Positions 9,145 to 18,223 of a stretch of DNA of 64,000 nt are shown here, piece after piece (positions within the stretch are counted from its first letter, which is position 1; each line of letters begins with the position of its first letter). The notes under the pieces are model-generated. The model saw only the letters and a program-made list of their open reading frames with translations. It had not been told where the DNA came from and did not search any database. The position numbers and the translations under genes are program-made. The stretch lies in assembly GCF_000307775.2 (NCBI RefSeq), contig NZ_KK020678.1:1-64000 (forward strand), in the 5' to 3' direction. The stretch is from Stutzerimonas stutzeri KOS6. GTDB taxonomy: Bacteria; Pseudomonadota; Gammaproteobacteria; Pseudomonadales; Pseudomonadaceae.

Positions 9145-9474
9145 TCAGCGCTGTGTTTCGAACGCCAGCAGCTTGGCTGCAACGCGCGCGCTATCAACCT
9201 GATAGGAGCCGTCAGCGACTGCCTGTCGTAGCTTGGCCACGCGCTCCTGGTCAACGGCAGGCTGCTCGTTCAGCTTGTCGGCGGCCTGTTGCAGGCGCTG
9301 TGCTTCAGGGCTCAGCTGTACCGTGTCGCTGCTAGAAGCGTTGACGGCTGTTTTGGAAGCTTCGCCGGTAGCCTCCTGTCGAGGGCTTTCTGCGCGCTCG
9401 TTGCTTTGCACGCTGCTACGCCCGGTAGGGGGCGCACTCAGCGGGCTATTGGGGCGATTGAAGTCGATGACCAT
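9145..9474 (-). CDS. flgM: FlgM, anti-sigma-28 factor
   Basis: Binds FliA (sigma-28) and holds back late flagellar genes until the hook is finished and FlgM is exported. It is 109 residues long. The N-terminal half is disordered and polar (Ser/Pro/Ala-rich). The C-terminal sigma-binding part (about 53-107) shows [11 protein letters not shown] and [16 protein letters not shown], both typical of FlgM. A sigma-28-type promoter lies upstream at 9511-9537, giving the expected feedback loop. flgN follows 40 bases downstream. Confidence 0.93.
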   Translation of the reverse strand: MVIDFNRPNSPLSAPPTGRSSVQSNERAESPRQEATGEASKTAVNASSSDTVQLSPEAQRLQQAADKLNEQPAVDQERVAKLRQAVADGSYQVDSARVAAKLLAFETQR

Positions 9475-9510
9475 GATGCAAACCTCAAAGGAATCAGGAC
9501 GCTTGCCATG

Positions 9511-9537
9511 TGTTCGGCAACAATGGGCGAAACTTTA
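9511..9537 (-). promoter_or_regulatory. Sigma-28 (FliA) promoter of flgM-flgN
   Basis: Read on the minus strand: TAAAGTTT, an 11-base spacer, then GCCGAACA. This matches the FliA consensus (TAAAGTTT-N11-GCCGATAA) in all but two bases of the -10 element, with exact spacing, 37 bases before the flgM ATG. Confidence 0.8.
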
Positions 9538-9585
9538 GCGGTTTTTTCCCAACGGCACACGGGAAAAAGCAATCGCCTGCGTGCT

Positions 9586-10344
9586 CTACATTGCGACTTC
9601 AACCTGTCCGGGGCCGATCACTCGGGCCTTGACGGTGCGGCCGGAGCGTCGGTTCTTCACTGGAATCTGTTTGCCTGGAACGCCATCGGCCATCGCTTCA
9701 CCGGGCATGCGTACGCTGATGGTTCCGGATCTGGCGGTGATGACTACGTGATCGCCCTTGCGCACCGCCTTGGCCAGCTCCATTTGGTTGGGAGCGATCA
9801 CCTGGTCGGGCTGTACCGGGCGGGTCAGCTTGTTGCCCAATACTTCATCCAGTCGCGTTACATAGCCTTGATTGAGGCTGGAGACATCCCGCTCGGCAGT
9901 GCTCACGTCACTTTCGCGCAGCACCGTGTTGCGCAGAAGTGACCGGCTGGCGACGATGACTTCGCGGTAGAGTCGGACCTGTGCCGGTACGAACACTGAC
10001 CACGGATTGCTGCCTTGGCAGCTAACCCTTACTGTCACTCGCCCTATCGGTGCGCCGTTCGTGCTACCTAAGCGAGTCGCCAGCGGTTGGTCGCACTGAT
10101 GCAGGCGTAACCGGGGGTCCAGGCGGCTGACGACTATTTCATGACGTGCGTCGATATCGCTGCGGCTCAAATAGTCGGTTACCACCTGCTCAAGAAACTG
10201 CTCGGTCACGTCGATAAGCTGTTCAGGATGTGACATGGTTGACGCATGGGCAAATTGGCCCATCGTGCAGAGCGCAGTGAATATCGCTGTGCTTCTTCGC
10301 AGTCTCTGGCCACCGCGCCGGAAAATGGTCATATGGACGTTCAT
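9586..10344 (-). CDS. flgA: FlgA, P-ring assembly chaperone
   Basis: Periplasmic chaperone that helps FlgI assemble into the P-ring; flgI is at 18224. The chosen start (10344) gives 252 residues with a signal peptide (basic start, hydrophobic stretch, cleavage after AHA near residue 34). The open frame reaches back to 10401, but that would run towards the divergent cheV start. The C-terminal SAF-like domain has the family pattern SRSLLRNTVLRESDV and the final MADGVPGKQIPVKNRRSGRTV. It is divergent from cheV with a 75-base gap. Confidence 0.9.
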   Translation of the reverse strand: MNVHMTIFRRGGQRLRRSTAIFTALCTMGQFAHASTMSHPEQLIDVTEQFLEQVVTDYLSRSDIDARHEIVVSRLDPRLRLHQCDQPLATRLGSTNGAPIGRVTVRVSCQGSNPWSVFVPAQVRLYREVIVASRSLLRNTVLRESDVSTAERDVSSLNQGYVTRLDEVLGNKLTRPVQPDQVIAPNQMELAKAVRKGDHVVITARSGTISVRMPGEAMADGVPGKQIPVKNRRSGRTVKARVIGPGQVEVAM

Positions 10345-10419
10345 ATCCCAACCATAGCAAGGGGCGTGCCGCGTCATCGCCGCATGCCCCGAAAACTGCA
10401 AGCAGAGAGGAAGACTGGC

Positions 10420-11352
10420 ATGGCCGGTGTATTGGATTCGGTTAACCAGCGTACCCAGTTGGTGGGTCAGAATCGCCTTGAGTTACTGTTGTTTCGCCTC
10501 GAGGGCGAGCAGCTGTATGGAATCAACGTATTCAAGGTGCGGGAGGTGCTGCAGTGTCCCCGGCTGACCATCATGCCCAAGTGCGGGAGGGTAGTGCGCG
10601 GGGTGGCAAGCATTCGCGGTCAGACGCTGCCGATCCTTGATCTGTCGCTTGCTACGGGCAAGTCCGCGTTGATGGACGTGCAGAATTCGTTTGCGGTGAT
10701 CACCGAATACAACAACCGGACGCTGGGATTTCTGGTTCACTCGGTCGAGCGGATCGTCAACCTGAACTGGGAAGCCATTCTGCCGCCGCCCAGGGGGGCG
10801 GGGCGCGATCACTATCTGACCGCCGTCACGCATATCGATAACAAGTTGGTAGAGATCATCGATGTAGAAAAGGTGCTGGCCGAGGTGGCGCCGACGTCGG
10901 AAGAGGTATCGCCGAGCGTAGTGGATGACGATACCCGGGCTAAGGCGCTTGCGTGTCGGGTGTTGGTCGTTGATGACTCATCGGTGGCCCGCAAGCAGAT
11001 CACGCGTTGCCTCGAGAATCTGGGCATCGAGGTCGTCAAGCTGAATGATGGACGCGAGGCGCTCAACTACCTGAAGCGAATGGCGGATGAAGGCAAGAAT
11101 CCGGCCGAAGAGTTCTTGATGATGATTTCCGATATTGAAATGCCGGAAATGGATGGCTATACCCTGACAACTGAGGTGCGCCACGATCCACGCATGCATG
11201 CCATGCATATACTCCTGCATACTTCCCTTTCCGGTGTGTTCAACCAGAACATGGTGAAACGGGCGGGGGCGGATGATTTCCTTGCCAAGTTCCAGCCTGA
11301 CGATCTTGCGGCTCGTGTGGCTGATCGAATCAGGCAGGCGGATGCAAACTGA
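10420..11352 (+). CDS. cheV: CheV, CheW-receiver hybrid chemotaxis coupling protein
   Basis: Couples chemoreceptors to CheA and can be tuned by phosphorylation. The 310 residues have an N-terminal CheW-like domain (about 15-160; LFRLEGEQLYGINVFKV) and a C-terminal receiver domain (about 180-305). The acceptor Asp lies in the ISDIEMPEMDG segment and the conserved Asp pair is in VVDDS. The ATG at 10420 follows AGAGAGGA. The open frame extends back to 10246, overlapping flgA, so that part is rejected. cheR follows directly. Confidence 0.92.
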   Translation: MAGVLDSVNQRTQLVGQNRLELLLFRLEGEQLYGINVFKVREVLQCPRLTIMPKCGRVVRGVASIRGQTLPILDLSLATGKSALMDVQNSFAVITEYNNRTLGFLVHSVERIVNLNWEAILPPPRGAGRDHYLTAVTHIDNKLVEIIDVEKVLAEVAPTSEEVSPSVVDDDTRAKALACRVLVVDDSSVARKQITRCLENLGIEVVKLNDGREALNYLKRMADEGKNPAEEFLMMISDIEMPEMDGYTLTTEVRHDPRMHAMHILLHTSLSGVFNQNMVKRAGADDFLAKFQPDDLAARVADRIRQADAN

Positions 11353-11386
11353 GGCTAGGTCCTCTCATGATGGTGAGGCTTTATTG

Positions 11387-12211
11387 GTGTCAGTCGATCT
11401 GGATTTCGAGCAGTTCCGGGTGTTCCTTGAAAAGACGTGCGGCATTCTGTTGGGTAGCAACAAGCAATATCTGGTGTCCAGTCGCCTGAACAAGCTGATG
11501 GAGCAGCAGGGCATCAAGACGCTTGGTGATCTGGTCAGGAAGATTCAGGCGCAGCCGCGCAGCGGCCTGCGCGAGTTGGTGGTCGATGCGATGACGACCA
11601 ACGAGACGCTATGGTTTCGTGATACGTATCCGTTCGAAGTGCTCAGAAGTCGCGTGCTGCCGGAGATGCTGAAGGGAGCGTCTGGCCAGCGTTTGCGTAT
11701 CTGGTCTGCGGCGTGCTCGTCTGGGCAGGAGCCTTACTCGCTCTCCATGACTGTCGACGAGTATGAGCGCGCTAATCCAAGCCAGCCCAAGACCGCGGTT
11801 CAGATCGTTGCGACCGAACTGTCGGGTGCCATGCTCACCGCCTGCAAGGCGGCCGAATACGACAGTCTGGCGATTGCGCGCGGTCTCTCCAGTGAGCGCT
11901 TGCAGCGGTATTTCGAGGCTAGGGCAGCGGGCCGCTGGGCGGTGAAGCCGGCGATTCGTTCGCGGGTTGAGTTTCGTGTTCAGAACCTGCTCGATAGCTA
12001 TGCGGTGCTGGGCAAGTTCGACATCGTCTTTTGTCGCAATGTGCTGATCTACTTTTCCGCCGATGTGAAGAAAGACATTCTCAGGCGTATTCACGCGACG
12101 TTGCGCCCCGGTGGTTATCTGTTTCTGGGTGCCTCGGAGGCACTCAATGGTCTTCCCGAGTTGTATCAGATGGTGCAGTGCAGTCCGGGCATCATCTACA
12201 AGGCCAAGTGA
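11387..12211 (+). CDS. cheR: CheR, chemoreceptor glutamate methyltransferase
   Basis: Transfers methyl groups from S-adenosylmethionine to receptor glutamates during adaptation. From GTG 11387 (8 bases after GTGAGG) the product is 274 residues, the usual size of this pseudomonad CheR, and begins MSVDLDFEQF. An ATG at 11342 that overlaps the cheV stop is an alternative start, and the open frame reaches 11273. The N-terminal helical CheR domain is at about 5-60. The SAM-binding domain has IWSAACSSGQEPYS and the conserved FDIVFCRNVLIYF near residues 200-212. It forms an operon with cheV just before the flgB promoter. Confidence 0.9.
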   Translation: MSVDLDFEQFRVFLEKTCGILLGSNKQYLVSSRLNKLMEQQGIKTLGDLVRKIQAQPRSGLRELVVDAMTTNETLWFRDTYPFEVLRSRVLPEMLKGASGQRLRIWSAACSSGQEPYSLSMTVDEYERANPSQPKTAVQIVATELSGAMLTACKAAEYDSLAIARGLSSERLQRYFEARAAGRWAVKPAIRSRVEFRVQNLLDSYAVLGKFDIVFCRNVLIYFSADVKKDILRRIHATLRPGGYLFLGASEALNGLPELYQMVQCSPGIIYKAK

Positions 12212-12349
12212 TCGATTCGTGCTGGCGGCAGAAAACCGTCATGCACGATCGTCGTTTGCGGCAAAAGGGCGGTAAAGGCTTGCCGCTTTTGACGCCCCTG
12301 GGGCGACTCCTGTTTCTTCAATCCTTATAAATCAACGCTTTGCCGGCTA

Positions 12350-12365
12350 TGGCATGGGCTTTGCT
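12350..12365 (+). promoter_or_regulatory. Sigma-54 promoter of the flgBCDE operon
   Basis: TGGCATG-GGCT-TTGCT fits the -24/-12 consensus (TGGCAYR-N4-TTGCW) with correct GG-to-GC spacing, 43 bases before the flgB ATG. In Pseudomonas these class II/III genes need RpoN with FleQ or FleR. Confidence 0.87.
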
Positions 12366-12407
12366 GGGGTATGCGCAAGCAGACTGTATCCGGCAGAGGG
12401 CCAGATC

Positions 12408-12812
12408 ATGAGCATCAGTTTCGACAAGGCATTGGGCATCCATGAGAAGGCGCTCGGCTTCCGCTCACAACGTGCCGAGGTCCTGGCCAACAACATTGCG
12501 AACGCAGATACGCCCAACTACAAGGCGCGTGATCTCGATTTCGGCAGTGTGCTTGCAGAGCAGGCGGCCCAAACTCAAGGCGGTTTCGGCGTAACCCGAA
12601 CCAGCGACAAGCATATTGCCGCCGAAGGACTGGAAATTGCCGATGCCTCGTTGCGTTTTCGCACGCCGGCACTCCCCTCGCTGGATCAGAACACCGTCGA
12701 TCTGCAGGTCGAACAAGCCAACTATGCGAAGAACGCCGTGGACTTTCAGGCGAGCTTCACCCTGCTCAATAGCAAATTCAAAGGGCTGATCAGTGCCCTG
12801 CGCGGCGAATAA
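12408..12812 (+). CDS. flgB: FlgB, proximal rod protein
   Basis: Structural component of the flagellar rod. It is 134 residues from ATG 12408 (MSISFDKALGIHEKAL); the upstream extension of the open frame to 12354 overlaps the sigma-54 promoter and is not coding. It shows the rod/hook family N-terminal motif NNIANADTPNYKARD (about 28-42) and a heptad-rich C-terminus. It is the first gene of flgBCDE, and flgC starts 10 bases downstream. Confidence 0.95.
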   Translation: MSISFDKALGIHEKALGFRSQRAEVLANNIANADTPNYKARDLDFGSVLAEQAAQTQGGFGVTRTSDKHIAAEGLEIADASLRFRTPALPSLDQNTVDLQVEQANYAKNAVDFQASFTLLNSKFKGLISALRGE

Positions 12813-12822
12813 GGAGTGCCCC

Positions 12823-13266
12823 ATGTCTCTTAGCAGCGTCTTCAACATTGCCGGCAGTGGAATGAGTGCTCAGAGCACACGCCTGAATACCATTTCCAGC
12901 AACATCGCGAACGCGGAAACCGTGTCTTCCAGCGTGGATCAGACCTACCGTGCTCGACACCCGGTGTTCGCCACCGTGTTTCAGCAGGCCGATGGCCAGC
13001 CAGAGCAGTCGTTGTTCGCCGAGCAGGATCAGGCCGGCGCAGGGGTTCAGGTGTTGGGCGTGGTCGAGGATCAGGGCGAGCTGCAGGCGCGTTATGAGCC
13101 CAATCATCCGGCTGCCGACGAAAGCGGCTATGTCTACTACCCGAACGTCAACGTGGTGGAGGAAATGGCCGACATGATTTCCGCCAGTCGCGCATTCCAG
13201 ACCAATGCCGAGTTGATGAATACCGCCAAGACCATGCTGCAGAAAGTGCTGACGCTGGGTCAGTAA
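12823..13266 (+). CDS. flgC: FlgC, proximal rod protein
   Basis: Rod subunit of 147 residues that starts at ATG 12823 after AAGGAG. It has the family N-terminus MSLSSVFNIAGSGMSAQS, the motif SNIANAETVSSS, and the conserved C-terminal NVVEEMADMISASRAFQTNAE. The open frame begins 30 bases earlier but without a ribosome site. It is translated with flgB and flgD. Confidence 0.95.
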   Translation: MSLSSVFNIAGSGMSAQSTRLNTISSNIANAETVSSSVDQTYRARHPVFATVFQQADGQPEQSLFAEQDQAGAGVQVLGVVEDQGELQARYEPNHPAADESGYVYYPNVNVVEEMADMISASRAFQTNAELMNTAKTMLQKVLTLGQ

Positions 13267-13284
13267 TCTCACGGAGCCTGATTC

Positions 13285-13968
13285 ATGAGCACTACAAGTG
13301 GCGTCGGCGGCACCAGTTCGATACTCGAGCAGTACCAGTTCGGCGATGATCGCGAGGTCAAGGGTAACGACCTTGGCAAGAACGAATTCCTCGAGTTACT
13401 GGTTGCGCAGATGAACAACCAGAATCCGCTGGAGCCCCAGGAAAATGGCGAGTTCATCGGCCAGCTAGCGCAATTCAGCACGGTCGAAGGTGTCGAGAAG
13501 CTCAATTCCAGCATGGAAACCATCCTCTCGGGCTATCAGTCTTCCCAGGCGCTGCAGGCATCGTCGCTGGTCGGGCGCAAGGTGATAGTGCCCACGGACA
13601 AGGCGGTGGTGGATACCAGTGAAACCTTCAAGGCCAGCCTGGTGCTGCCCGTCAGCAGCAGCAACGTCTTCGTCAACGTCTATGACGATGCCGGGGCTGT
13701 GGTCAACCGGATCAATATGGGGCAGCAGGAGGCCGGCAGCGTCTCCTTCATGTGGGACGGCAAGGATGCCAGCGGCAATATCGTGCCGCCTGGAACCTAT
13801 CGCTTCGAGGCTCAGGCCACTTATGAGGGCGAAACCAAGGGGCTGTATACCCTTCTGCCGGCCAATGTCGACAGCGTCACCCTTGGGCAGAATGGCGGGG
13901 AGTTGATGCTCAACCTCGCCGGCATCGGCAGCATCGGGCTTTCCCAGGTCCAGGTCATCGGACAATAA
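13285..13968 (+). CDS. flgD: FlgD, hook-capping protein
   Basis: Scaffold that caps the growing hook while FlgE subunits are added, then leaves. It is 227 residues long. The N-terminal FlgD motif LGKNEFLELLVAQMNNQNPLEPQ lies near residues 30-52, and the C-terminal part holds the tandem FLN/fibronectin-like domains (about 85-220; FMWDGKDASGNIVPPGTY). GGAGCC precedes the ATG. It lies between flgC and flgE in the same operon. Confidence 0.95.
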   Translation: MSTTSGVGGTSSILEQYQFGDDREVKGNDLGKNEFLELLVAQMNNQNPLEPQENGEFIGQLAQFSTVEGVEKLNSSMETILSGYQSSQALQASSLVGRKVIVPTDKAVVDTSETFKASLVLPVSSSNVFVNVYDDAGAVVNRINMGQQEAGSVSFMWDGKDASGNIVPPGTYRFEAQATYEGETKGLYTLLPANVDSVTLGQNGGELMLNLAGIGSIGLSQVQVIGQ

Positions 13969-13998
13969 CCGCCGCACTCTCGGCAAAGGAGCAATTCC

Positions 13999-15669
13999 AT
14001 GTCCTTCAATATCGGTCTTAGCGGCCTGCGTGCCGCGAGCAAGGATCTCAACGTTACCGGCAACAATATCGCCAATGCTGGCACCGTGGGCTTCAAGCAG
14101 TCACGGGCGGAATTTTCCGATCTCTACGCGGCTTCGGTGCTTGGCACCGGCAAGAATCCCCAGGGCGGCGGGGTGCTGATGTCGAATATCTCCCAGCAGT
14201 TTAATCAGGGCAATATCAACTACACCCAGAATGCGCTCGATCTGGCGATCAACGGCAACGGGTTCTTCCAGGTCAGCAACAACGGGGCGGTCAGCTATAC
14301 CCGTGCCGGCTATTTTGGCACCGATAGCCAAGGCTTTCTGGTCGATAACTTCGGCTACAAGCTGCAGGGTTTTCCGGTGGATGGCAACGGTAACGTGCAG
14401 AGCGGAATGGTTGGTGGTCTGCGGGTGGAGGTGACCAAGCAGGCGCCCAGGGCTACCAGCGAGATAACGACGGCGTTCAACTTGAACTCGACGCAGAAAT
14501 CGCCGGCGACATGGCAGGCATCGTATGATGGTGTGATCGACAAGGTATATCGCGACAATTTCACTACCGAATCGGCGCTAGTATCCCTGCTTCCAGTGGG
14601 AGCTACCGATGCAGCTCGAGGACAAGCGTATATAGACGCTCTTGCCGCTTCCCCTTCATTAACCCCGTATGACCAAGCCATCATTGACCATATGGGAGAT
14701 ATCACCTCATCTACCGTCGAGGAGGTTGGGCAAAAGCTCGCCGGTGCTATAGCAGCTGCGGAATTTGCGGCTGTTGAAGTTGCCAAGGCTGCTTCGGAGA
14801 CTGAGACTGTAAAACTTCTAGCGCTCAGCACAGCAAACGCGACATTCAATCCGGCTGATCCGACGACCTATAACAGTTCGACCTCGCTGAATATCTACGA
14901 CTCCCAGGGTAACGCGCACGTCATGACGCAGTATTTCGTCAAGACTGGCGCCAATACTTGGGATATGAAGGTGTTGATCGATGGTCGCAATCCGGCAGAC
15001 CCTGCTCAGGAGCCGGCTGAGCCTTATGTAATGGGGCTGACGTTTGATTCTTCCGGTGCACTGACCGATATCGATAACGGGGACTCTGCGCTTTTCAGTG
15101 TCTCGTCGGATCTTCGGGTGACGCTGAACTCGGCTACTGGGGCGCAGCCAAGCGATGGCTGGATTCCGGCTATCTCCGACGGCGGTACCCCCGCGACCTG
15201 GTCGGCCAACGGCGCCCTGGCCAATCCTGACGGAATCGTCCTCGACTTCTCCAAGTCTTCGCAGTACGCCAGCGCCTTCGCCGTCAACAGCGTTGCCCAG
15301 GATGGCTACACGACTGGCGAGCTGGCAGGTCTGGAAATCGATGAAACAGGCGTGATCTTCGCTCGCTACACCAACGGACAATCCAAGGTGCAGGGACAGA
15401 TCGTTCTCGCCAACTTCGCCAGCGTCCAGGGCCTGACTCCGGTGGGCAAGTCGCAATGGGTGCAATCGGTGGAGTCCGGCGAGCCGGTGGTTGGTACGCC
15501 AGGTGCGGGCGCGCTCGGGGCTCTGGTAGCTGGGGCGCTTGAAGATTCGAACGTCGAGCTGTCAGACCAATTGGTCAACCTGATCGTCGCCCAGCGCAAC
15601 TATCAGGCCAATGCCAAGACCATCGAAACCGAAAGCGCAGTTACTCAGACCATCATTAATCTGAGGTAA
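13999..15669 (+). CDS. flgE: FlgE, flagellar hook protein (enlarged)
   Basis: Subunit of the universal joint between rod and filament. The ends are typical: N-terminal [22 protein letters not shown] and C-terminal [24 protein letters not shown]. At 556 residues it is about 90-100 longer than the Pseudomonas aeruginosa hook protein as I recall it. The extra length lies at about residues 170-282, an Ala/Glu/Ser-rich segment whose codons (ATA, CTA, GTA, TTA, CGA) differ from the flanking gene. This suggests recombination in the surface-exposed domain. A strong terminator follows. Confidence 0.93.
   Translation: MSFNIGLSGLRAASKDLNVTGNNIANAGTVGFKQSRAEFSDLYAASVLGTGKNPQGGGVLMSNISQQFNQGNINYTQNALDLAINGNGFFQVSNNGAVSYTRAGYFGTDSQGFLVDNFGYKLQGFPVDGNGNVQSGMVGGLRVEVTKQAPRATSEITTAFNLNSTQKSPATWQASYDGVIDKVYRDNFTTESALVSLLPVGATDAARGQAYIDALAASPSLTPYDQAIIDHMGDITSSTVEEVGQKLAGAIAAAEFAAVEVAKAASETETVKLLALSTANATFNPADPTTYNSSTSLNIYDSQGNAHVMTQYFVKTGANTWDMKVLIDGRNPADPAQEPAEPYVMGLTFDSSGALTDIDNGDSALFSVSSDLRVTLNSATGAQPSDGWIPAISDGGTPATWSANGALANPDGIVLDFSKSSQYASAFAVNSVAQDGYTTGELAGLEIDETGVIFARYTNGQSKVQGQIVLANFASVQGLTPVGKSQWVQSVESGEPVVGTPGAGALGALVAGALEDSNVELSDQLVNLIVAQRNYQANAKTIETESAVTQTIINLR
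14505..14850 (+). other. Codon-atypical insert within flgE
   Basis: A segment of roughly 345 bases inside flgE with many A/T-ending codons rarely used in the neighbouring flagellar genes. It encodes a mostly helical Ala/Glu/Thr-rich stretch. Boundaries are estimated from where ordinary hook sequence stops (after the [14 protein letters not shown] region) and resumes (near the [12 protein letters not shown] region). Confidence 0.5.
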
Positions 15670-15726
15670 CAGTGGCGGCAATGGAGCATTGCCGCTGACG
15701 GCAGTATTCCGCCGCCGGTATGGAGG

Positions 15727-15753
15727 AAGGCCCGAAAGGGCCTTCTTTTTTTT
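15727..15753 (+). terminator. Rho-independent terminator after flgE
   Basis: AAGGCCC-GAAA-GGGCCTT stem-loop followed by CTTTTTTTT. It separates flgBCDE from flgF onwards. Confidence 0.92.
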
Positions 15754-15798
15754 CGTGATCTCTATATAAATCAGTTGCTTGAGTATTTCACCGTGCCG

Positions 15799-15814
15799 TG
15801 GCACGCAGCTTGCA
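15799..15814 (+). promoter_or_regulatory. Sigma-54 promoter of flgFGHIJKL
   Basis: TGGCACG-CAGC-TTGCA is a full match to the -24/-12 consensus, 53 bases before the flgF start and directly after the flgE terminator. Confidence 0.9.
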
Positions 15815-15867
15815 TTTTTCCTTCGTAACAGAATCGCAAGTGTCAAACTCGCGTCTCGGAGATGTCG

Positions 15868-16608
15868 ATGGACAAGATGCTCTACGTGGCCATGACGGGT
15901 GCCAGCCAGAACGCGCGGGCCCAGCAGGCTCACGCCAACAACCTAGCGAACATTTCAACAACCGGATTTCGTCGGGATTTCGAGCAGGCGCGCTCGATGC
16001 AGGTCTTCGGCGACAGCCATCCGGCTCGCGTCTATGCCATGTCGGAGCGCCCAGGCACGGACTTCACGCCAGGGACCTTGCAGGAAACCGGGCGAGATCT
16101 GGACATTGCCGTCGAGGGCGAGGGGTGGATTGCAGTGCAAGCGCCGGACGGCAGTGAGGCGTATGTGCGAACCGGTAGCCTGAATATTGACGTGCTGGGC
16201 ATGCTGCGTACCGCTGAGGGTATGCCAGTCCTCGGCAACGGCGGGCCGATTGCTATTCCGCCAGAGGAAAAGGTGGACATCGGTCAGGACGGCACCATCA
16301 GCATCCGAGCCTTGGGCGAAGACCCCAACATCGTGGTCACCGTGGACCGGATCAAGCTGGTCAACCCGGATCCTCAGCAGCTGGAGAAGGGCACTGATGG
16401 CCTCATTCGACTGAAGGACGGCCAGCCCATCGAGGCGGATGCCAATGTTCGAGTGGTTTCGGGATTCCTTGAGGCGAGCAATGTCAACGCGGTGGCCGAG
16501 ATGACCTCCATTCTGGCGCTGTCTCGCCAGTTCGAACTGCACGTAAAGATGATGCGCACCGCCGAAGACGATGCGGCTGCCATGGCGCGCGTACTGCAAC
16601 TCAGCTAA
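15868..16608 (+). CDS. flgF: FlgF, proximal rod protein
   Basis: Rod component of 246 residues. ATG 15868 (MDKMLYVAMTGAS) sits 6 bases after CGGAG and is preferred over the in-frame ATG at 15862. The rod/hook N-terminal motif NNLANISTTGFRRD and the C-terminal NVNAVAEMTSILALSRQFELHVKMM are present. It is the first gene after its own sigma-54 promoter; flgG follows. Confidence 0.94.
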   Translation: MDKMLYVAMTGASQNARAQQAHANNLANISTTGFRRDFEQARSMQVFGDSHPARVYAMSERPGTDFTPGTLQETGRDLDIAVEGEGWIAVQAPDGSEAYVRTGSLNIDVLGMLRTAEGMPVLGNGGPIAIPPEEKVDIGQDGTISIRALGEDPNIVVTVDRIKLVNPDPQQLEKGTDGLIRLKDGQPIEADANVRVVSGFLEASNVNAVAEMTSILALSRQFELHVKMMRTAEDDAAAMARVLQLS

Positions 16609-16643
16609 TAGCGTGGCGCCAGCGGCGCACGAGGAGATAGCTC

Positions 16644-17429
16644 ATGCTTCCAGCACTTTGGGTCAGCAAGACCGGTCTGTCCGCCCAGGACATGAACCTG
16701 ACCACCATTTCCAACAACCTGGCCAACGTGTCCACCACTGGCTTCAAGAAGGATCGGGCCGAGTTCCAGGACCTGCTCTATCAGATTCGCCGGCAGCCGG
16801 GCGGGCAATCCAGCCAGGACAGTGAGCTGCCCTCCGGGCTGCAGTTGGGTACCGGTGTGCGGGTTACCGGCACGCAGAAGATCTTCACCACCGGCAGCCT
16901 GCAGACGACCGAACAGCCGCTGGACATGGCCATCAATGGTCGTGGCTTCTTCCAGGTACTGCTACCCGACGGAACGGTTTCCTACACTCGCGACGGTGGT
17001 TTTCACCTGAGCTCCGATGGCCAGCTGGTAACCGCCAGTGGCTATGCCCTGGAGCCTGCCATCGTGGTGCCGCCGGAGACACAGAGCTTTACCGTAGGCG
17101 AGGATGGCACCGTGTCGGTGACGACTGTCGGCAATGCCCAGCCGCAGATAATCGGCAACATCCAGACTGCGGATTTCATCAATCCGGCCGGCCTTCAGGC
17201 GATGGGCAGCAACCTGTTCCTGGAAACCGCGGCCAGTGGTGCGCCGCAGGTCAGCACGCCGGGGCTGAATGGCCTGGGTACGGTACTGCAGAACACCCTG
17301 GAAAATTCCAACGTCAGCGTCGTCGAGGAACTGGTGAACATGATCACCACCCAGCGCGCCTACGAGATGAACTCCAAGGTTATTTCCACTGCCGACCAGA
17401 TGTTGTCGTTCGTCACGCAGCAACTCTGA
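16644..17429 (+). CDS. flgG: FlgG, distal rod protein
   Basis: Forms the distal rod through the P- and L-rings. It has 261 residues, the standard length. Family motifs are MLPALWVSKTGLSAQDMNL, SNNLANVSTTGFKKDRAEFQD and the C-terminal SNVSVVEELVNMITTQRAYEMNSKVIS. GGAG precedes the ATG. It is highly conserved and typical. Confidence 0.96.
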   Translation: MLPALWVSKTGLSAQDMNLTTISNNLANVSTTGFKKDRAEFQDLLYQIRRQPGGQSSQDSELPSGLQLGTGVRVTGTQKIFTTGSLQTTEQPLDMAINGRGFFQVLLPDGTVSYTRDGGFHLSSDGQLVTASGYALEPAIVVPPETQSFTVGEDGTVSVTTVGNAQPQIIGNIQTADFINPAGLQAMGSNLFLETAASGAPQVSTPGLNGLGTVLQNTLENSNVSVVEELVNMITTQRAYEMNSKVISTADQMLSFVTQQL

Positions 17430-17513
17430 TCGCGCGTTCGCCGTGGTATACGGGCACGCACGCCTCGTGCTGCTCGCAGTAGTTTCGATGGCCTGTCATG
17501 GCTTGAGGTGTTT

Positions 17514-18209
17514 ATGAGCCGTTTGCTGATTGCTGCTTCGCTGTCGTCCGCCCTGGCGTTGGCTGGCTGTGTCGCCCCAGCGCCGAAACCGGACGATCCG
17601 TACTACGCTCCGGTGCTGCCGCGCACGCCGCTACCGGCGGCGCAGAACAACGGTGCAATCTACCAGTCGGGTTTCGAAACCTTCCTCTATGGTGATCGCA
17701 AGGCCTACCGGGTCGGCGATATCATCACCATTACCCTCAACGAGCGTACCCAGGCCAGCAAGAACGCGACGTCCCAGCTATCGAAGGACAGCAGCGCTAA
17801 CATCGGTCTTGGGTCGTTGTTCGGTGGGGGTGTTTCCATGGCCAATCCGCTGACGGGCAACTCGATGAGCCTGGGCGCCGAATACGAGGCGTCGCGAGAT
17901 ACTTCCGGCTCCGGCCAGGCGGGGCAGAGCAACAGCCTGTCTGGCTCGATCACGGTGACTGTCTCCGAAGTGCTGCCCAACGGCATCCTGGCTGTACGCG
18001 GCGAGAAATGGATGACGCTCAATACCGGCGATGAACTGGTGCGCATCGCGGGGCTGGTCCGTGCGGACGATATCGCGACCGATAACACCGTGCCTTCTAC
18101 CCGCATTGCCGATGCCCGCATCACCTATTCGGGTACCGGTGCCTTTGCCGATGCGAGCCAGCCTGGCTGGCTCGACCGATTCTTCATGAGCCCGATGTGG
18201 CCCTTCTGA
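17514..18209 (+). CDS. flgH: FlgH, L-ring lipoprotein
   Basis: Outer-membrane L-ring subunit. ATG 17514 (5 bases after GAGG) gives 231 residues with a lipoprotein signal, lipobox LAGC with Cys at about residue 18. A GTG at 17508 would overlap the ribosome site. The FlgH core shows [19 protein letters not shown] and the conserved [16 protein letters not shown] region. flgI begins 14 bases after the stop. Confidence 0.95.
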   Translation: MSRLLIAASLSSALALAGCVAPAPKPDDPYYAPVLPRTPLPAAQNNGAIYQSGFETFLYGDRKAYRVGDIITITLNERTQASKNATSQLSKDSSANIGLGSLFGGGVSMANPLTGNSMSLGAEYEASRDTSGSGQAGQSNSLSGSITVTVSEVLPNGILAVRGEKWMTLNTGDELVRIAGLVRADDIATDNTVPSTRIADARITYSGTGAFADASQPGWLDRFFMSPMWPF

Positions 18210-18223
18210 CCGGAGCTGATGCC

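Noticed and set aside
9542-9568. TTTTCCC/GGGAAAA hairpin between flgA and flgM
   Set aside because: The stem is mostly A-T and on the minus strand it is followed by A, not T, so it is not a convincing terminator for flgA.
12258-12290. Possible terminator after cheR
   Set aside because: GCGGCAA/TTGCCGC pair, but the loop is 15 bases and the T-run is only four, too weak to report.
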